Under the pieces are notes generated by a model. The model had not been told where the DNA came from, made no database searches, and worked only from the letters and a program-made list of their open reading frames with translations. 64,000 bases of DNA from JADKFD01 sp050250665 (GTDB lineage: Bacteria > Pseudomonadota > Gammaproteobacteria > Xanthomonadales > SZUA-5), in the NCBI GenBank assembly GCA_050250665.1, contig JBFWOF010000006.1, positions 78,286 through 142,285 of the forward strand. Direction: 5' to 3'. This document shows positions 1-9,841 of this stretch, piece by piece. Positions within the stretch are counted from its first letter, which is position 1; every line of letters begins with the position of its first letter. A program made the translations under genes and the position numbers.

Positions 1-692
1 CGGTAGTTGCGTTCCACGCCGTAAGGAAACGCGTAATAGCCAGTGCCGTCGTCGGCGAAGCTCGCATCGCGAGTACCGTCGGCCAGAAGGCGCGCCACGC
101 CGATGCGATCGCCGATCACGAGAGGCGGCGGCGCGATCAACCTCTGGACGCCAACGACGACGATACGTCCGCTGCCATCGACTTCGAGGTCGCGCACTTC
201 GTCAATCACGAATACGACGCCACCCGCGTCACCGAAACTGGCATCCAGCGCAGTACCGCTGGCGTTGACGCGCATGGCAAAGCCGGCGGTGCTCTCGCGC
301 GTGCCTCCCAGCACGATCTTGCCGTCCGCTTGCAGCGCCAGTGCATTGACGAACAGGGAATCGGCTGGCGATGCCGGATTGACGAAAGTAGCGCGACCAT
401 CGCCGCCGCCGAAAGTTGGGTCAGGCCTGCCATCGGCGGTCAGTTGGTAGACGCCAGCGACCACGCCGGTGGCGGTCTGCACCGAGCCGGCTATGACAAT
501 GCGCCCATCGGGACGGATTCTCATGTCCATCGCCACGTCGCGATCGAGCCCACCTTGATTCAGTGGCAGGTTGACGAATCCTGCGCCCAGACCACCGAAA
601 CCGACATCCGGGAGCGTCTGTGCGTTGATCGATGGCGAGGACACGACAAGCGCCAGCAGCACGACGAGCGCCGCACGCATCAGGAGTGTCAT
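1..692 (-). CDS. Secreted delta-60 repeat protein (partial, 3' end outside window)
   Basis: The reverse strand encodes an N-terminal signal peptide (hydrophobic LVVLLALVVSS run, then INAQ as the likely cleavage region). It is followed by repeats of the form 'xxADGRxDPTFGGGDG' and 'ALALQADGKIVLGG', which is the signature of the delta-60 repeat family (beta-propeller-like repeats of about 55 residues in secreted bacterial proteins). At least three repeat units are visible (TFGGG, SFGDAG, SFADDG) before the gene runs off the window. Three in-frame ATG codons at 704, 692 and 680 could start it. None has a strong Shine-Dalgarno, so the start is uncertain; 692 is a compromise. The function is unknown; the protein is presumably exported to the cell surface or medium. 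Confidence 0.8.
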   Translation of the reverse strand, partial: MTLLMRAALVVLLALVVSSPSINAQTLPDVGFGGLGAGFVNLPLNQGGLDRDVAMDMRIRPDGRIVIAGSVQTATGVVAGVYQLTADGRPDPTFGGGDGRATFVNPASPADSLFVNALALQADGKIVLGGTRESTAGFAMRVNASGTALDASFGDAGGVVFVIDEVRDLEVDGSGRIVVVGVQRLIAPPPLVIGDRIGVARLLADGTRDASFADDGTGYYAFPYGVERNY

Positions 693-996
693 GAATGCGT
701 CCATGGGGTCAGCGTGGCCCTGGCCGCGGTCGATGTTGTTGATGCAGGTCAAGCACCACGGCCTTTCCGGGTGTCCAGAACTCCAACATAATCTCGGCTG
801 CGGGGGTCTGCACTACACAGCCCGTGCGTGTCGGGCTTGCCTGACGCTGATCGTTGGGTGCGCTGGCCGTAAACCACGACTACAGTCCGTCTGTCGACGG
901 CACCATTGCAATACCCACGGCGCACAACAATAGATGTCTCGGGGTCTGCCAGGACCTGCGGCGCGATGCTGCCATCCCGGGGAGACCGTACTCGGC

Positions 997-3336
997 TCAA
1001 AGAGAACGCTCAAGCTCGCGGGCAATCTGCGCCGGTTTGAACTCGGGGTCCGCTTCTTGCCAGGCATCCGTTGCCTTCGCGAGCTCGGCACTGGCGCGTT
1101 CAGCTAAGCCCGCAAGATGGTGCATACGACTGCTCAACAGCAATAACTCGGGATCACCGGGCGCCGCACGCAGCATGGGTTCCAGCCATCGACGCGCCGC
1201 ATCGGCGTCGTTCTGGCGCAGAGCAAAGTCGATCGCCAGCACACGGAAGGACTTGAAATTGGCGTCTGACTGCTTGCGTGCCCGTACCTGGCTTGCCATT
1301 GCATCGAGCTCGGCCTGCACCTCGGCGATACCAAGTCCCTGCTCGGGCAGCCAGAATCGCGCGAAGGTCTTCCAATGCGCGATCGATTCCTCGGCATTCA
1401 GCTGGCCCATCGCTGCATAGGCCGCAAGCATGGATGCATGCGCCTTGAGCAGCCGTTTTCCGTCTTCGGTCTCCGCTGCGATGGCACTCTCTCGCAGGAT
1501 CGCGTAATAGTCGTTGATATGCGCCGCACCCGTATCGACTTCCTTGCCAGCCCAGGCGAGCGCGGCGACTTCGCCGTGCAATCGATACTTCAGATCGATG
1601 TATGGAATGTACAGCGCTGGCCGCGCGCTGGGCGCGGTGCGCGGCGACTGCAGTTCCATCCATTGGTCGACCGCCAACTCCGCTGCACGCAGTCGACCCA
1701 AAGCCTTGAACACCTCAATCCGCGCGCGCAGCCAGGGCTCGCGCTGCTCTGGCCGGGTCAGCGTGCGCTGATCGAGCGCATCGAGCTGCGCCAGCGCGCT
1801 GCGCCAGTCCCCACGATTGAAGCTGAGGCGCGCCAACTGCAGAGCAGGCGAGACCAGATCGGGCCGCAACACCACGGCAATCTGAAGTTGCTCGGCAGCC
1901 AGGTCCAGCTCGCCGCGAGACTGCAGGATATCTGCCAGACTCGTGCGCGTGGCAACATCACTCTCATCGAGTTCAAGCGCCGCCTGGGCCAGTTGCAATG
2001 CCTGATCAGAAAAGCCGCGCTGCTTGAGGTAGAGCGATAGCTGCGCCATTTCCGATGCTGACCCAGAGTCGAGCGCCAGGGTCTGCAGTTGCTGCAGCAC
2101 GGCAGCATTGTCGGGATCATCATCCAGCGCCATATCGGCAATGCCATAGATCGGTGTCCGATCCCAGGGCAGCGCCCGCGACCAGGCATCGAGCACGCGA
2201 CGCATGCCGGGCCGATCGGCGCGCATTCGCGCCAGGAACAACTGCAGGTTGAAGCGCTGAGCCGGCGGGAGCACCTGGATGCGCGGCAGCAGGGCTGCCA
2301 GCTCATTGATCGTCGTGTCGGGTTTCTGGGTTGCGCTGCGCGCCACCAGACTGCGATAGGCCGCGATCACGAAAGTCGGGTCAACGCGCTCAGCGTCGGC
2401 AAAGGATCGCGCGGAGCCGGCGCTATCGTTGCCGAGGTCAATGGCGTAGCGGCCTTCGACGTAGTGACGTAGCGCCTCCAGCGACTCGGTGGTAATGCTC
2501 TTCAGCGCCGGATCATTGCCTGGAGCCTGGGCTTGGGCGGGTGCCAGTTGCTGACGAATCAAAGCCGCCAGTTGATCCACAGCGTCCCAGGCCGAGTCGG
2601 CACTGATCGAAAACGGGCCCAGCGCCTGATCTGGCTGCAATCGGTAGAGCTCGATCTTGAGCTGCAATCTGCCGTCTGTGCGCGTCACCGAGCCAGTCAC
2701 GAGCGCGCGATAGCCGTAGGCAATGGCCGCCCTGCGGCGCACCGCCAGTGGTGCCGACTCGATATCGCTTGCGCCCATACGTTGCATGCCGGCCTGAAGC
2801 CCGTTGATCCCCGAACTACTCGCAGCCCTGGCGGTGAAGCGCGGATCGAACTCCAGGTCAAATTCCGCCAGTATTGGCAAGCCATGAGCCAGCCAGGCGT
2901 CCTCGGTGCCGGCCGCCGTGGCGAAGGGAAAAATGACCACCTGACTGATCTGCTCGTGCTGGCTCAGCCGTACAGCAGGCGCCGCTGCCGTCAAAGCGCT
3001 GGTCTGGCTTGCCAGTTCCTGCGCCCGCAATCCCTCATCGCGCAGATACAGCCCACCCGCGGCAAAGCTCAGCGCCGCAAAGATGAATGCCAGATCGCGA
3101 CGATGGTATTGAACCGCGCCGGGCGCGCCGATCTTCCAGATCAGGAAAACAGCCAATGGCAGCAATAGACCGATGGCCGCAAAGCACAGATCAATCAGCC
3201 GATTGGGCAAGCCATAGCGCGCAACGGTAAAGTCGGTGACTTCAACCAGCGCCCAGCCCAGGCCCAGATAGCCCGCTGTGACCGGCAGAACCCGTCGCTC
3301 GCGAAGCTGTACCCAGAATTCGAGCTTGCCCGGCAT
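997..3336 (-). CDS. Membrane-anchored TolB/FlgO-like and TPR repeat protein
   Basis: About 780 residues. Three hydrophobic segments near the N-terminus (VLPVTAGYLGLGWALVEV, LCFAAIGLLLPLAVFLIW, LAFIFAALSFAAGG) put it in the inner membrane. A FlgO/TolB-N-like module follows (VVIFPF, then GYRALVTGSVTRTDGRLQLK), and the C-terminal two thirds are tetratricopeptide-like helices. This layout resembles the sensor half of CadC- or adenylate-cyclase-type regulators found in Xanthomonadales, but here without any DNA-binding or cyclase domain, so it may be a scaffold. I chose ATG at 3336 because GTGAGG lies about 8 bases upstream. An in-frame GTG-type start 14 codons earlier is possible. No operon partner is evident. 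Confidence 0.8.
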   Translation of the reverse strand: MPGKLEFWVQLRERRVLPVTAGYLGLGWALVEVTDFTVARYGLPNRLIDLCFAAIGLLLPLAVFLIWKIGAPGAVQYHRRDLAFIFAALSFAAGGLYLRDEGLRAQELASQTSALTAAAPAVRLSQHEQISQVVIFPFATAAGTEDAWLAHGLPILAEFDLEFDPRFTARAASSSGINGLQAGMQRMGASDIESAPLAVRRRAAIAYGYRALVTGSVTRTDGRLQLKIELYRLQPDQALGPFSISADSAWDAVDQLAALIRQQLAPAQAQAPGNDPALKSITTESLEALRHYVEGRYAIDLGNDSAGSARSFADAERVDPTFVIAAYRSLVARSATQKPDTTINELAALLPRIQVLPPAQRFNLQLFLARMRADRPGMRRVLDAWSRALPWDRTPIYGIADMALDDDPDNAAVLQQLQTLALDSGSASEMAQLSLYLKQRGFSDQALQLAQAALELDESDVATRTSLADILQSRGELDLAAEQLQIAVVLRPDLVSPALQLARLSFNRGDWRSALAQLDALDQRTLTRPEQREPWLRARIEVFKALGRLRAAELAVDQWMELQSPRTAPSARPALYIPYIDLKYRLHGEVAALAWAGKEVDTGAAHINDYYAILRESAIAAETEDGKRLLKAHASMLAAYAAMGQLNAEESIAHWKTFARFWLPEQGLGIAEVQAELDAMASQVRARKQSDANFKSFRVLAIDFALRQNDADAARRWLEPMLRAAPGDPELLLLSSRMHHLAGLAERASAELAKATDAWQEADPEFKPAQIARELERSL

Positions 3337-3879
3337 GTCAAGCCTCACTGCAGAACGGCGGGCGATGTTACAGACCATGACGTGAAAAGGGGAGCGTCAC
3401 CCGGCAGGCAACAGACCACGAGTCGTCCTGGTGCGGTGCTTCGTCTTGACCCTTGAACCATCGCGTCTCTGGCCCCATTCGCTAGCTGCAGGTTGGCGCC
3501 ATGGCGCTGCGACTGCCTTCGGCCCCGGCTCGCCGCCCGACGCGGGCGTTCGAGCCGATGCGCGGTTTGCTGCACAAGCGATCGGCTTCTACCCAAGCGC
3601 GTTGTCGCGGGGCGAAATCCCTCGGAACATTCTTCAACTCGATTTCGAAAAACCACACCAGGACAGCGCTGGGCACATCGCCGAATTCGCGCAATTGGGG
3701 TGCCGCACTGTGCAAGCCGGCAGTTCCATGACGCTTCGTTCAATCCGCAGTTACTTCGCGCCCGAAGAAGCTCAGGAGGGTTCGGTTGCAGCCGTTCGCT
3801 CCTGGATTGATTGGCGTCAAGACGCCGCCCGCCAACCCGCCGGACGATCCATGACATCAAGACATAGTTGGAGTCCGCC
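3337..3879. other. Intergenic stretch, no convincing gene
   Basis: Open frames exist on both strands here, but none has a recognisable domain, a good ribosome-binding site or a natural start. The base composition is somewhat lower in GC than the flanking genes. The only useful signal is GGAG just before 3880, which sets the start of the next gene. Confidence 0.5.
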
Positions 3880-5508
3880 ATGAACCTGTCGGGTCGGCTC
3901 GCCGCCGCATTGATCTGTGTCTGGACCGGCCACGCTGCGGCGCAGGACCTCGCGTCCTTGCCGGGAATAGAACCCTTGACACCCCCGCAAGCCACCAAGC
4001 CGGCGCCCGGCTGGCAGGGGCCGATGACCTATGTCCAGCAGTCGCACGGCACGTGCTGGGCCGCCACCGCGCTGATGTTGGTGCGCGCCTACGGAGGCAC
4101 TGCGAGCTTGTTCGACCTGATTGGCGCGATGGGCGAGTGGGTGAATGCCGACGATGACGGCGGCGGCGCCTACGGGTTGGCAAATACCGCCGAAGCCTAT
4201 AGCCGATTAGTCGAGGTGATGAACTCAGTGACGCCCGGGCAGCCCTTTGTTCTGCGGCCAACACCCTACAATCGATGGTTCGAAGGGGTGATTTCCAGCG
4301 CGGTCGACAACACACGCATGAGCGATGTGCTGGCGCAATGGCAACCGGCTGCACAGAACGGGCTGCCCTTCATCCACGCCAGCGCCCGACACGCGTGGCT
4401 GGTGCTGCGTCCCGATCCCTCAGCCGTGGTTCCGACCTGGTACGTGCATGATCCCAAAGGTGGCGCCTTCGCCGGGGCGCGCGAGCCGGGGCGTGGCAAC
4501 GAAAACTCTGAAGGTGGCCCATATTGGATCGTCGCGCAGGATTGGCTGGAACTGGTGATGCGTGCGAAGAACCGCGGCTACGCCTATGTTGCTCAGGTGG
4601 TGCAACCCACTCGGCCGCCGCCGGCGGGAATGCCACTGCAGAGCCTGGCAGTGCCTTTCATCGGCGCCAACGGCGACCGCCAGCAGGGGCATTTCTGCTT
4701 CAGCAGACGTCCGGACCTGCAGCGTTGCATGGCGTGGAAGCCGATGGATACGACCATCCCGACACCCTACGCATGGCAGCCTTGTGGGGCGCAGAAATGC
4801 GTTGGAAAGCTGTCGATGAAGATCGAAGCCTGGCTGGATGACCTGCAGTTGACGCTGCCGGTATGGAATGCCGACATCACGCCGCAGCGCGTCGAGATTC
4901 GCGCCGCACTCAACTATGGCGGCGGGCAGCCAGGGCCGACAGCAAGTTTGCGCGCAGCCAGCCTCATTTCGATTCCAGCGGGCAAGTCGCAAGACTGGTC
5001 CGCGAAACTGACCAATGTGTGCGCGCTGCGGCAGACAGACCGGGATGTCGACGCAGTGCTCGATATCGAAGTTTGGCACGCTGCCCGTCGCATCGATCAT
5101 CTGCCGGTACGAGTGGTCCTGGCACCGCGACCGCACATCGACCGGATCACGCCTGCACAACCACGTCCAGGTGACCACGTCACCATCGAAGGCTCGGGAT
5201 TCGGTGCCATGAACGCAGCGCATGCAGTGGACGTGGATGGCAGCGTCGCCGGCGTCGAAGCGTGGTCAGACCGTGCCATTGAGGTCATCCTCCCAGCCAC
5301 CAGCAGCAGCGGAGGCACACTGCGGGTAGCGCCATTTGGATCCACATGCGCGGCGACCCTATCAATGGCGACCGCTCCGGCACAGTACGATTGCGCCAAA
5401 CTGCTGCAAGAGAACCCGATGATGTGCCTCTTCGAAGGCTCCAACGAGTTCTATGCCTGCTGTGGCGTTGACCCAGGGTTGCCGCCAGGAACAACAAAGG
5501 ATGACTAG
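3880..5508 (+). CDS. Secreted papain-like cysteine peptidase with C-terminal IPT/TIG-like domain
   Basis: A 542-residue protein with a Sec signal peptide (AAALICVWTGHAAAQ). The segment QQSHGTCWAATALMLVRAYGG, with the nucleophile Cys near residue 59, looks like the active site of papain-like/AvrRpt2-type (C70) or C39-like peptidases. A His in ARHAWLVL near residue 171 and an Asp in HDPKGG near residue 191 complete a plausible Cys–His–Asp triad. Around residue 420, HIDRITPAQPRPGDHVTIEG and the following GSGFG form an IPT/TIG immunoglobulin-like domain. The C-terminal tail is rich in cysteine (six Cys in the last 50 residues or so), which suits an exported disulfide-bonded protein. The start at ATG 3880 has GGAG 7 bases upstream. 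Substrate and role are unknown. Confidence 0.75.
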   Translation: MNLSGRLAAALICVWTGHAAAQDLASLPGIEPLTPPQATKPAPGWQGPMTYVQQSHGTCWAATALMLVRAYGGTASLFDLIGAMGEWVNADDDGGGAYGLANTAEAYSRLVEVMNSVTPGQPFVLRPTPYNRWFEGVISSAVDNTRMSDVLAQWQPAAQNGLPFIHASARHAWLVLRPDPSAVVPTWYVHDPKGGAFAGAREPGRGNENSEGGPYWIVAQDWLELVMRAKNRGYAYVAQVVQPTRPPPAGMPLQSLAVPFIGANGDRQQGHFCFSRRPDLQRCMAWKPMDTTIPTPYAWQPCGAQKCVGKLSMKIEAWLDDLQLTLPVWNADITPQRVEIRAALNYGGGQPGPTASLRAASLISIPAGKSQDWSAKLTNVCALRQTDRDVDAVLDIEVWHAARRIDHLPVRVVLAPRPHIDRITPAQPRPGDHVTIEGSGFGAMNAAHAVDVDGSVAGVEAWSDRAIEVILPATSSSGGTLRVAPFGSTCAATLSMATAPAQYDCAKLLQENPMMCLFEGSNEFYACCGVDPGLPPGTTKDD

Positions 5509-5529
5509 TGAAGCCACGACCTCAACTGT

Positions 5530-5920
5530 GAAGCAAGGCCTGAGGCGCCGCTGGTAGTCGGCCCTCCTGCATCAGGCAAGACCCGCTGGCGACAGCAACA
5601 CGCTGCCGATCAAGCAGCCGTCGACGCGAGAGACCTGTTCTGGTTGTTGCCGAAGATTCTGCGCCAGTAGTTCGGACCGGACGCGTGCCGACCCGGCACG
5701 GATTTCAGAGTTGAGTTCGTACCGGAAGGCGACGCCCGGGTGTGGCGGGCGACGCTCGAGACGGTCAGCGCGCTAAAGCGCCATGGGGCTCGTTTGAGAT
5801 CGGTGTCCCGGCTCCGTGGTGCGGTCGAAGACTGGGTGTCCATCGTCGCGGGTCTGGATCGCTACTCCCTTGGTGTGAGGGAATTGCACCCTTTACGCGT
5901 CGCCGGTTTCGTCGGCGCAC
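5530..5920 (+). pseudogene. Intergenic region with a possible P-loop ATPase remnant
   Basis: The + strand around 5541–5670 translates as APLVVGPPASGKTRWRQQHA followed by about 20 residues (DLFWLLPKILRQ) and a stop. That is a Walker A motif (GPPASGKT) in an otherwise orphan 45-codon frame. Further downstream another frame reads VEFVPEGDARVWRATLETV. Together they suggest a decayed ATP-binding protein gene, but no start codon or intact domain survives. The evidence is weak, and chance similarity cannot be excluded. Confidence 0.3.
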
Positions 5921-8524
5921 TCACTCGAAGCCGTTGCTGAAAATCGACTCCGCGCGGCACAGCCCAGCCGCACCGGCGCGATGGAGCGCGGCGATCTCGG
6001 CCTCCGGCAGCGCGCGCGCATAGACCTGAACATCGTCGATCTGGCCCTCCCAGCGGGTGCTCGGCGGACGTACGCCGATCGTCAGTCCGTTGGCGTCCAG
6101 CGCTGTATCCAGCGCGACGGCGCCAGCACCGTCCTCGGCACCATTGACGTAGAGCCGGATCGTGGCGCCGTCATAGGTGACTGCGAGGTGATGCCAGACG
6201 TCCGCCGCGAGCAGCGTGCTCCCGGCGACGTCCGCGTTGAATCCGAAGAAGTACAGGCGACCGGGTGCGTTGCCCGAGGTGATCAGGCCACACATGCGGC
6301 CGTTGCTCGTGCTGCCGTATTGAACCAGCGCCGACTCCGTTTGCGACTGTAGATTGCGCGGCGTTTTCGCCCACAGAGCGATCGTGCGTGCCTGATTTCC
6401 CAGTGGCAGCCCCTGCGGCGTCGGCACCGCAAGATGCTGGCTGGTGCCGTCCAGAGACACACCGCGACCGATACGGGCGGGGGTGAAACCCGGCGCGCCG
6501 ACGGCCGTGAGCGGATTCAGTCCGGAGACGTCATCGGTGTCCGAGAGCCGCCAGTGCGAGACCAGACCAGCCGGTGGCGCAACGCAAGTCGCAGACAGGT
6601 CGAAGCTGATCGCATCGAAGGTCGCTGCCGGCGGCCCGGCAAAGCCGTGCAGCGCGAACAGCCCCGCATAGCGCGGCGCGGCGCTCGCCGTGACCGTCCA
6701 GAATGGTTGCCAGTACTCGCCGTCGGGACTCCAGCTGAACTGATAGTCGGCGCCGATGCGCTCGATGCGCTGCCAGTACGGCGTGTCCGCCGCGATGTCG
6801 ACCAGCGGCCCATTCGGCACCGGGCCCGGCACGCCGGCGACGTCGTAGACGGCCTCGAAGCGGCGCGCCGGCTCGACCACATAGCTGTTGCGCACGTAGT
6901 TGTCCTGATCCGGCGCGCCCAGCGTCTCGTCCAGGATCAGCAGGCCGGCCTGTTGGGGGAAGGTATCCGGGGCGGCGTCGAAGCGGTACGCGGCGGTCAC
7001 GGCGAAGTCGCCCGCAAGCTCGGGCAGCCGGACCAGCGGCAGGTTGGCGATGTTGTTGGACGCGCCGAAGAGATCGGTCGGCGTCGTGGTCAGCCGCAGC
7101 TGGCCGCTGGCGACAAACAGTGGCGTCGGCGCCTGCCGATTCAGGACCATCCAGTGCTGGTCGAGGGTGCCGGCCATGTCCTGACGGTAGGGAAGCGGCA
7201 CTGTCTGCGCCGCCAACGCCCCATGGCGCGCCCGGATCTCGGCAGCCGGCAGTGCGCGGTGGTAAACCACCGCTTCATCGATCTCGATCGGGCTGCAGAC
7301 ATTGTTGTAGCCGTCGCAGTTCAGCCGCAGTTCGTTGGCCACATCGGCCGGCAAGGTGGGGCCGATCGTCGCCGCGGCGCGTTCAATGCCGTCCACGTAG
7401 ATGCGCGTGGTATTGCCGTCGTAGGTCCAGCCGAGATGGCTCCAGATGCCGACATCGACCAGCCCACCGGTGATCTGCGCCGACGGCCAGCCCTGCGCGG
7501 CGCTGCGGAATTGCGACTGTGCGGTACCGTCCGTATTGCCCGTGTTGACCAGAACGAACTGGTACGAAAGCCCGTCCGGAAACGGCGGTCCGGCCTTGCT
7601 GAAGATGCCCCACGCATTGCTCGGGTTCGACAATCCGGCGCCGGGGCGCACCCAGGCCTCGAGAGTGAACTGCCCGGGCAGATCGGTGGTAGAGCCGTCC
7701 GGGATCGCGATGAAGTTGCTGCTGTTTCCGGTCATGCGGAAGGTCTGGCCGGACTTGCCGGGAGCGTACGACACGCTGCCGACGACGCTGCCCTCCGCCG
7801 TGCCGATGGCATCGTCCGCGGAGTTCTCCGCCGGCCACCAGCCCACCGCCTGTTCCGGCGGCGCACTGGTGGCTGCGAGGCGCAGGTTGTCGAAGCGCTG
7901 ACCAGGGCTGGCATTGTCATAAACCCCGACGCGACCGACGCGGAACTCAGCTCCGTTGGGCATGGTCACCGTCGACAGGTCGAGCGTGGTGGCCGCTGTC
8001 GCGCTGCCGCCCAGGTAGGCCTGCAGCAACAGTCCGGCGCCCACCACGCGAACGCGCGTCGCACCGGTCGGCGGCAGGGTCACGGCGACCTGCCCGTATT
8101 GGGTGTACGGGCCGGCGACGGGGTCGGCAATCACATGCCAGTACAGGGTATCGGGCTTCACGACCAGCAGCACGCCGCGGGTCGCGCCGGCACCGGCGCG
8201 CAGCCAGATGCCGCCGTCCACCGGATCGATCACGTCCACGGTGAGCTCGAAGTCGCCGACCACCCAGGGTAGCAGGGCGGCTGTCGGCGGCAGGTTCTGC
8301 GGCTGCGACGCCGAATACTGGCCGTCGACCACCGTCCACGCGCCGCGCTCGTTGCCCCACGGCAGGCGCGCGCCGTTGCCGAAGTCGTCGACGAAGTCGA
8401 TGCCTGCGACCGCCGTCAGCGGCAGCGCGAACAAGGCAAGAAGCACTGCCCGCAGGCCCTCGGGCACTCGTGCGGGGACTGCTGAAGGCGAGGGTGTGAG
8501 GGTTGCGCCAGGTTGGTTTGTCAT
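5921..8524 (-). CDS. Large secreted LamG-domain protein with C-terminal GFE tail
   Basis: 867 residues. A hydrophobic signal segment (LRAVLLALFALPLTAVAG) sits around residues 24–41. Two concanavalin-like LamG modules are visible: the first begins near VGWWPAENSADDAIG and contains FTLEAWVRPG and TYDGNTTRIYVDG; the second begins near GLVSHWRLSDTDDVSG and contains HHLAVTYDGATIRLYVNG. Regions between resemble DUF1349-like carbohydrate/lectin folds (VDIAADTPYWQRIERIG, FSWSPDGEYWQPF). The last residues are ESIFSNGFE, a tail shared in form with the secreted protein ending at 15191. The protein is probably extracellular and binds glycans; no catalytic residues are apparent. The ribosome-binding site is weak, and a start a few codons downstream is possible. 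Confidence 0.8.
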   Translation of the reverse strand: MTNQPGATLTPSPSAVPARVPEGLRAVLLALFALPLTAVAGIDFVDDFGNGARLPWGNERGAWTVVDGQYSASQPQNLPPTAALLPWVVGDFELTVDVIDPVDGGIWLRAGAGATRGVLLVVKPDTLYWHVIADPVAGPYTQYGQVAVTLPPTGATRVRVVGAGLLLQAYLGGSATAATTLDLSTVTMPNGAEFRVGRVGVYDNASPGQRFDNLRLAATSAPPEQAVGWWPAENSADDAIGTAEGSVVGSVSYAPGKSGQTFRMTGNSSNFIAIPDGSTTDLPGQFTLEAWVRPGAGLSNPSNAWGIFSKAGPPFPDGLSYQFVLVNTGNTDGTAQSQFRSAAQGWPSAQITGGLVDVGIWSHLGWTYDGNTTRIYVDGIERAAATIGPTLPADVANELRLNCDGYNNVCSPIEIDEAVVYHRALPAAEIRARHGALAAQTVPLPYRQDMAGTLDQHWMVLNRQAPTPLFVASGQLRLTTTPTDLFGASNNIANLPLVRLPELAGDFAVTAAYRFDAAPDTFPQQAGLLILDETLGAPDQDNYVRNSYVVEPARRFEAVYDVAGVPGPVPNGPLVDIAADTPYWQRIERIGADYQFSWSPDGEYWQPFWTVTASAAPRYAGLFALHGFAGPPAATFDAISFDLSATCVAPPAGLVSHWRLSDTDDVSGLNPLTAVGAPGFTPARIGRGVSLDGTSQHLAVPTPQGLPLGNQARTIALWAKTPRNLQSQTESALVQYGSTSNGRMCGLITSGNAPGRLYFFGFNADVAGSTLLAADVWHHLAVTYDGATIRLYVNGAEDGAGAVALDTALDANGLTIGVRPPSTRWEGQIDDVQVYARALPEAEIAALHRAGAAGLCRAESIFSNGFE

Positions 8525-8669
8525 GGCGGTGCGGCCTGTGGAAACGACCTGATTCCAGCGTAGGCCTGCCCGCGCGAGGCGCGTTGATCCTGGTCAATTC
8601 GCAGGGTTGACGAGTGCTCGCGATTCCCGCAGTCGACTGGCGTCTACGCCGCTCATGGCGGCGCTCCTG

Positions 8670-8950
8670 CACTGACATTCCACCGCCGCGCCGGCGATGG
8701 CAGTGGCGACGGCGACGGCTCTGCCGATGTGGAGATCGCTGCGGCAAATGGCGGTCAGAGCGGCAGAGCCTATGTGGCTTTCGGATAGAGCGGAGGCTTT
8801 CTCCCACCGCAGGCGCTCGGGAGCCTCAATGGCCAGAACGGTTCAGGCTCGACCGTGCGGACGACATCGGTCAGGTCCCGTCCGTCAGCGGCCTTGACCG
8901 ACCTCAAATCATTGCCCTGGGCGCCAACTACACTGGTGACGACAGCCGGG
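8670..8950 (+). pseudogene. Remnant of an FG-GAP (integrin-alpha-like) repeat protein
   Basis: In one + frame from 8693 the DNA reads GDGSGDGDGSADVEIAAANG, then GRAYVAFG, an in-frame TAG at 8786–8788, and then GGFLPPQALGSLNGQNGSG. This follows the FG-GAP repeat pattern (DxNGDGxxDxxxGA … AYVxFG … GF … LxxLNGxNG). A second frame continues with IIALGANYTGDD. The stop codon, the frame change and the lack of a start mark it as decayed. It ends just before the ribosome-binding site of the universal stress protein gene. Confidence 0.5.
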
Positions 8951-8959
8951 AGAGTTTGG

Positions 8960-9832
8960 ATGGCTCGTACCAACCGCAACATCGTGGTGGCAGTCCGAGA
9001 CGAGATCAACGGACGCAGGGCTTTGCAACGTGCGCTGGCATTTGCCTGTGCGGAGACCGACAGCATTCATCTGGTGCACGCCCAGCGATTGGTGGATCTG
9101 ACACGGGTCGTCGATCTATTGCAGCCCCGCCGGACGAGTGCCGATGATCAGCAATCGGGTGCTGATGACCCGTGGTTGGAGACACTAGCCGGCGAGGCCC
9201 GTTCACAGGGGCGTGAGGTACAGTGCATCTCCCTCTCAGGCAGGGCAGGGCCCGCGGTAGCTGAATACGCGCGCATGGTGCGTGCTGATCTGATTGTCGT
9301 GGCCAGCCCGCGCGAGGGTTTGGTACGAGAGTTGTTCCTGGGCAGTAGCGCTATCCGCATCCTGCGCGCGGCTGACTGTCCGGTGCTGGTTGCGCGCAAC
9401 GATCCGGTCCCGCGTTACCGCTGCGCGCTGCTCGCCATTGACAACGACCCGGTGGCGACTCGCGTCATTGCCGCGACTGGCGCCTTCCTGGCAGAGACCA
9501 CGATCAATCTGGCACACGCGTACCTGGTGCCGGAAGAATACAAACTGCGCATGCACGGCGTGTCCGAGGAAACCATCGCAGATTTGCGTCTCGCCCGGCG
9601 CGGCGACTTCGAACAGGAATTGCAACCGCTGACCCGCCAGTTGCCGCAGGCCATCCTGCACTTCAAGCACGGCTTCGCACCGTCGGTGATTCTGGAACTC
9701 TTCAACCAGCTCAAACCCGACATCATCGTCATCGGCAGGCACTCCGGAAGTGCACTGGACGAGCAGGTGATGGGTAGCGTGACGCAGTTCTTGCTGTACG
9801 CCTGCAACACGGATTTCCTGTTGGTGCCATGA
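8960..9832 (+). CDS. Universal stress protein, tandem UspA domains
   Basis: 290 residues made of two UspA folds: domain 1 begins NRNIVVAVRDEINGRRALQRAL and ends with ADCPVLVARN. Domain 2 covers CALLAIDNDP through NTDFLLVP and includes the pair PDIIVIGRHSGSALDE, a variant of the family's G-x2-G-x9-G(S/T) ATP-binding loop. USPs bind ATP or other ligands in the cytoplasm and support survival under stress; the exact role here cannot be told. The start at ATG 8960 is supported by GGGAGAG at 8948–8954. It is followed by a remnant of a P-type ATPase gene, so it may once have been part of a stress/ion-transport pair. Confidence 0.85.
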   Translation: MARTNRNIVVAVRDEINGRRALQRALAFACAETDSIHLVHAQRLVDLTRVVDLLQPRRTSADDQQSGADDPWLETLAGEARSQGREVQCISLSGRAGPAVAEYARMVRADLIVVASPREGLVRELFLGSSAIRILRAADCPVLVARNDPVPRYRCALLAIDNDPVATRVIAATGAFLAETTINLAHAYLVPEEYKLRMHGVSEETIADLRLARRGDFEQELQPLTRQLPQAILHFKHGFAPSVILELFNQLKPDIIVIGRHSGSALDEQVMGSVTQFLLYACNTDFLLVP

Positions 9833-9841
9833 CGCCGTACG

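Noticed and set aside
3431..3883. 150-codon open frame upstream of the peptidase gene
   Set aside because: No ribosome-binding site, no domain and it overlaps the peptidase start; competing frames on the other strand are equally long.
6434..8272. Very long + strand open frame opposite the LamG protein
   Set aside because: Composition is Arg/Ala/Gly-rich with no domains, as expected for the antisense of a GC-rich gene; the reverse strand has LamG motifs.
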